From NCBI RefSeq assembly GCF_020179475.1, contig NZ_JAILXZ010000002.1:62001-126000 (forward strand): a stretch of 64,000 nucleotides of DNA, read 5' to 3'. How positions within the stretch are numbered: the first letter of the stretch is position 1; each line of letters starts with the position of its first letter. This document shows positions 62,005-64,000 of this stretch, piece by piece. The stretch comes from Novosphingobium huizhouense. Its GTDB lineage: Bacteria > Pseudomonadota > Alphaproteobacteria > Sphingomonadales > Sphingomonadaceae. The notes beneath the pieces were generated by a model. That model ran no database searches. It was not told the DNA's origin and was given only the letters and a program-made list of their open reading frames with translations. The position numbers and the translations under genes are program-made.

Positions 62005-63303
62005 ATGCTCAAACGCGTCAATACGAACGAAGTCCGGCTCGGGATGTTCATCCACAAGCTCGAAGGCAGCTGGTTCAAGCATCCCTTCTGGAAGGCCCGG
62101 TTCCTGCTCGAGGACGAGGACATGCTCGACCTGCTGCGCGACAGCGCGGTTCCCTCGGTCATCATCGACACCGCCCGCGGCGACGACGTGCAGCACGTCC
62201 GCGTGCTCGAGACCGTGACTGCGTCCGTCGACGAGCCGATCCGCACGAGCGCCCGGCGCGCGTCGTTCGGCCGTGCGCGGCGCTCTCCGGTGAGCGGCGA
62301 CCGCCTGCCTCCCGCCTCGTCGCTGAAGGCGGGGGGGGTGAGTGCGGCGGCCGAGTTCGGCGCGGCACGGCGGGCGGCCGGCCGCGCGGGGCACATCGTG
62401 AACCGGATCTTCCTCGAATCGCGGCTCGGCAAGGCCGTGGCGGCAAGCGACGTCGAGCCGGTGATCGAGGACATCTATGCCTCGATCCAGCGCAATCTCT
62501 ACGCGTTCAACGGGCTGCTGCGCTGCCAGCAGGAGCGCAACTACGTCTACGGCCACTCGCTGGCGGTCAGCGCGCTGATGATCGCGCTGGCCCGCACGAT
62601 GCGGCTGACCCCGCACGACACGCGCGAGGCGGGGATGGCGGGCCTGCTGATGGATATCGGCGTCGGGCAGCTGCCGCCCGAGGCGGCGCCGGACGACGGC
62701 GACTATCGCCGGCTCCCGGTGGAGCTGCAGGAGGCGCACGTGATCACCGGGCACGCGCTGCTCAAGGCGGCGGGGGACATCCCCGAACAAGTGCTGCGGG
62801 TATGCCTGCGCCACCACGAACGGCTCGATGGCAGCGGCTATCCCTATGGCCTTGCCGGGCACGATCTCGACGTCCTGTCGCGCATGGCGGCCGTCTGCGA
62901 CTGCTACGACAATCTCGTCACCGGGCATGGCAGCGCCAACGGGATCGACCCGGCCGATGCGATCAACGCGCTGCAGGCGATGGGACCCGCGCTCGACCAG
63001 CAGGTCCTGCGACACTTCATCGACACCGTCGGGGTCTATCCGATCGGCTCGTTCGTTCGCCTGCGCTCCGACCGGATCGCGATGGTCGTCGACGAAGCGG
63101 CCGCCGACAACGCCAAGCCAACCGTGCGCATCTTCCATTCGCTGCGGCAGGGGGGAGCGGTTCGCCAGGCGACGCTCGTCCTGTCGCAGTGCTACGGAGA
63201 GGACGACATTGCCGGCACCGCCGATCCCGAAGCGCTCGGCCTGGGGGACGCCGGGGCCTTGCGCGAAAAGCTGCTGGTTGCAGCGGAGCGCGAGGCGTCC
63301 TGA
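62005..63303 (+). CDS. HD-GYP domain protein with DUF3391 N terminus and altered HD pair
   Basis: A 432-residue protein. Residues 1-75 are the DUF3391 domain (MLKRVNTNEVRLGMFIHKLEG). After a linker, the HD-GYP domain spans about 165-350: His184 (GHSLAVSA), Met216-Asp217 where His-Asp is expected (GLLMDIGVG instead of the usual LLHDIGK), His245, His270-His271 and an intact GYP (HERLDGSGYP, 271-280). HD-GYP enzymes hydrolyse c-di-GMP with a metal centre that uses this His, so catalysis is doubtful and a binding role is possible. ATG 62005 fits the usual family start; ATG 61963 would add 14 residues. Confidence 0.9.
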   Translation: MLKRVNTNEVRLGMFIHKLEGSWFKHPFWKARFLLEDEDMLDLLRDSAVPSVIIDTARGDDVQHVRVLETVTASVDEPIRTSARRASFGRARRSPVSGDRLPPASSLKAGGVSAAAEFGAARRAAGRAGHIVNRIFLESRLGKAVAASDVEPVIEDIYASIQRNLYAFNGLLRCQQERNYVYGHSLAVSALMIALARTMRLTPHDTREAGMAGLLMDIGVGQLPPEAAPDDGDYRRLPVELQEAHVITGHALLKAAGDIPEQVLRVCLRHHERLDGSGYPYGLAGHDLDVLSRMAAVCDCYDNLVTGHGSANGIDPADAINALQAMGPALDQQVLRHFIDTVGVYPIGSFVRLRSDRIAMVVDEAAADNAKPTVRIFHSLRQGGAVRQATLVLSQCYGEDDIAGTADPEALGLGDAGALREKLLVAAEREAS

Positions 63304-63318
63304 TCACTTCGCCAAGAC

Positions 63319-63351
63319 AAAAAAAGGCCGCCAGGTTGCCCCGGCGGCCTT
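63319..63351 (-). terminator. Intrinsic terminator of the COG2509 flavoprotein gene
   Basis: On the minus strand a 9-bp stem (AAGGCCGCC with GGCGGCCTT, 10-base loop) is followed by a run of seven T (two of them pair in the stem). It lies about 130 bp past the gene's stop and just after the convergent HD-GYP gene. Confidence 0.8.
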
Positions 63352-63480
63352 GGAAGTTTGGGAGAGGATGCCTGAAAGGCCCCCCGCAAATGGGCTGCCG
63401 GCGGTCATGGTGCAAGTGCGAACGGAGCAATCGGGGTTGCAGTTTTCGCACTCATACGAATTCGGCGCGCGGCTGCGCGG

Positions 63481-64000
63481 TCAAGCCTCGCCGACCGCAC
63501 TGGGGCCGACCGTACTGGGGCCGACCGCACCGGGCGTTGCGGCGTCGCCGCCGCGCAGGAGGTCCATCGCCAGCGCTTCGGCGACCTTGATCCCGTCGAC
63601 CGCGGCGGAGAGGATGCCGCCGGCATAGCCCGCCCCTTCACCGGCAGGGTAGAGCCCGCGGGTGTTGATGCTCTGGAAATCGGCGCCGCGGCGCATGCGG
63701 ATCGGCGACGAGGTGCGGGTCTCCACACCGGTCAGGATCACGTCGGGATGGTCGTAGCCCGGGACCTGGCGACCGAACACCGGCAGCGCCTCGCGGAACG
63801 ATTGCAGGACATAGTCGGGCAGGCACTGCGCAAGATCGGTCAGCTTCACGCCGGGCTGATAGCTCGGCACGACCGCGCCGAAGTCGCCGCTCGACGGTCG
63901 GCCGGCGAGCACGTCGGACAGCTTCTGGCCCGGCGCCTTGTAGTCCGCGCCGCCTGCGGTGAAGGCGAGGCTTTCCCATTTGCGCTGAAATGCGATCCCC
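63481..64000 (-). CDS. FAD-dependent dehydrogenase, COG2509-like (C-terminal part)
   Basis: The last 172 residues of a gene that begins beyond the right edge. RMRRGADFQSINTRGLYPAGEGAGYAGGILSAAVDGIKVAEALA is the C-terminal FAD-contacting region of the uncharacterised FAD-dependent dehydrogenase family (COG2509). The final residues are a short pentapeptide repeat (VGPS[TA]) encoded by three imperfect 15-bp tandem repeats at 63491-63535, a tail not expected in the family. Substrate unknown. Confidence 0.85.
   Translation of the reverse strand, partial: GIAFQRKWESLAFTAGGADYKAPGQKLSDVLAGRPSSGDFGAVVPSYQPGVKLTDLAQCLPDYVLQSFREALPVFGRQVPGYDHPDVILTGVETRTSSPIRMRRGADFQSINTRGLYPAGEGAGYAGGILSAAVDGIKVAEALAMDLLRGGDAATPGAVGPSTVGPSAVGEA
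63491..63535. repeat. Three 15-bp tandem repeats at the 3' end of the COG2509 gene
   Basis: The unit is CCGACCGCACTGGGG, present as one exact copy, one copy with a single change, and a third diverging at its end. The period is a multiple of three, so on the minus strand it encodes repeated five-residue units without shifting the frame. Confidence 0.7.

Overview
GC-rich alphaproteobacterial chromosome, most likely a sphingomonad of the Novosphingobium/Sphingobium type. The reasons are a protocatechuate 4,5-cleavage (lig) operon, several large TonB-dependent receptors, a NodT-type lipoprotein, an UrcA-family protein, DUF1499 and DUF3034 proteins, and tightly packed genes that often overlap by 4 bp (ATGA, GTGA or TTGA). 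I found no tRNA, rRNA, CRISPR, prophage or intact insertion sequence.

Layout. 1-5299: the 3' end of a LysR regulator, then a coupled aromatic operon (DUF1932 dehydrogenase, ligJ, a VanA-like Rieske oxygenase, ligA, ligB, ligC). 5495-9693: a complete EmrAB/NodT tripartite efflux operon. 9706-14355: two divergent groups forming one apparent module. A HAMP-GGDEF-EAL protein and a small cupredoxin-like 'methylamine utilisation' protein lie on the minus strand. A DUF3034 porin-like protein and an exported truncated haemoglobin lie on the plus strand. 14509-19474: an Oar-like TonB receptor, a CNT nucleoside transporter and a CDP-alcohol phosphatidyltransferase. 19462-20211: a DUF1499 membrane protein. 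20428-24609: a four-gene redox operon with an ECF sigma factor and a small zinc-finger anti-sigma.

24610-28575 is a decaying beta-glucoside utilisation locus. GH3 and lacI are intact, but a coupled GH30 gene is frameshifted and truncated, and only the 3' tail of a TonB receptor survives, with its terminator. 28596-33019: a CHASE3-type chemoreceptor and another TonB receptor. 33226-40072: a DUF2332 protein, then mocA/xdhC diverging from a two-subunit molybdenum hydroxylase, and an SLC45-like sugar transporter. 40230-44911: a Crp/Fnr regulator, a TPR-SLOG protein ending in a degenerate nucleotide-cyclase domain, an UrcA protein, and a SLOG-SLATT-like membrane protein with no ordinary start codon. 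This is the most unusual region of the window and resembles nucleotide-signalling or conflict systems. 45003-50716: a clan GH-A-like lipoprotein, the glutathione-dependent formaldehyde pathway (class III ADH and S-formylglutathione hydrolase), then a GT4 glycosyltransferase and a GH13 glucosidase. 50781-53741: PilZ, two small unknown genes, pirin and its divergent LysR. 54101-61929: an acyl-CoA catabolic operon (SDR, two acyl-CoA dehydrogenases, CaiB CoA-transferase, thiolase, MaoC/HTD2 hydratase) diverging from an IclR regulator; one dehydrogenase resembles methylsuccinyl-CoA dehydrogenase. 62005-64000: an HD-GYP protein with a damaged HD pair, and the 3' part of a COG2509 flavoprotein.

How the parts may work together (inference). 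The Rieske enzyme probably feeds an aromatic acid into LigAB/C/J. If it is an O-demethylase, the formaldehyde it releases would be cleared by the glutathione pathway at 46-48 kb. The window also holds three c-di-GMP proteins (GGDEF-EAL, PilZ, HD-GYP), a chemoreceptor and nucleotide-sensing proteins.
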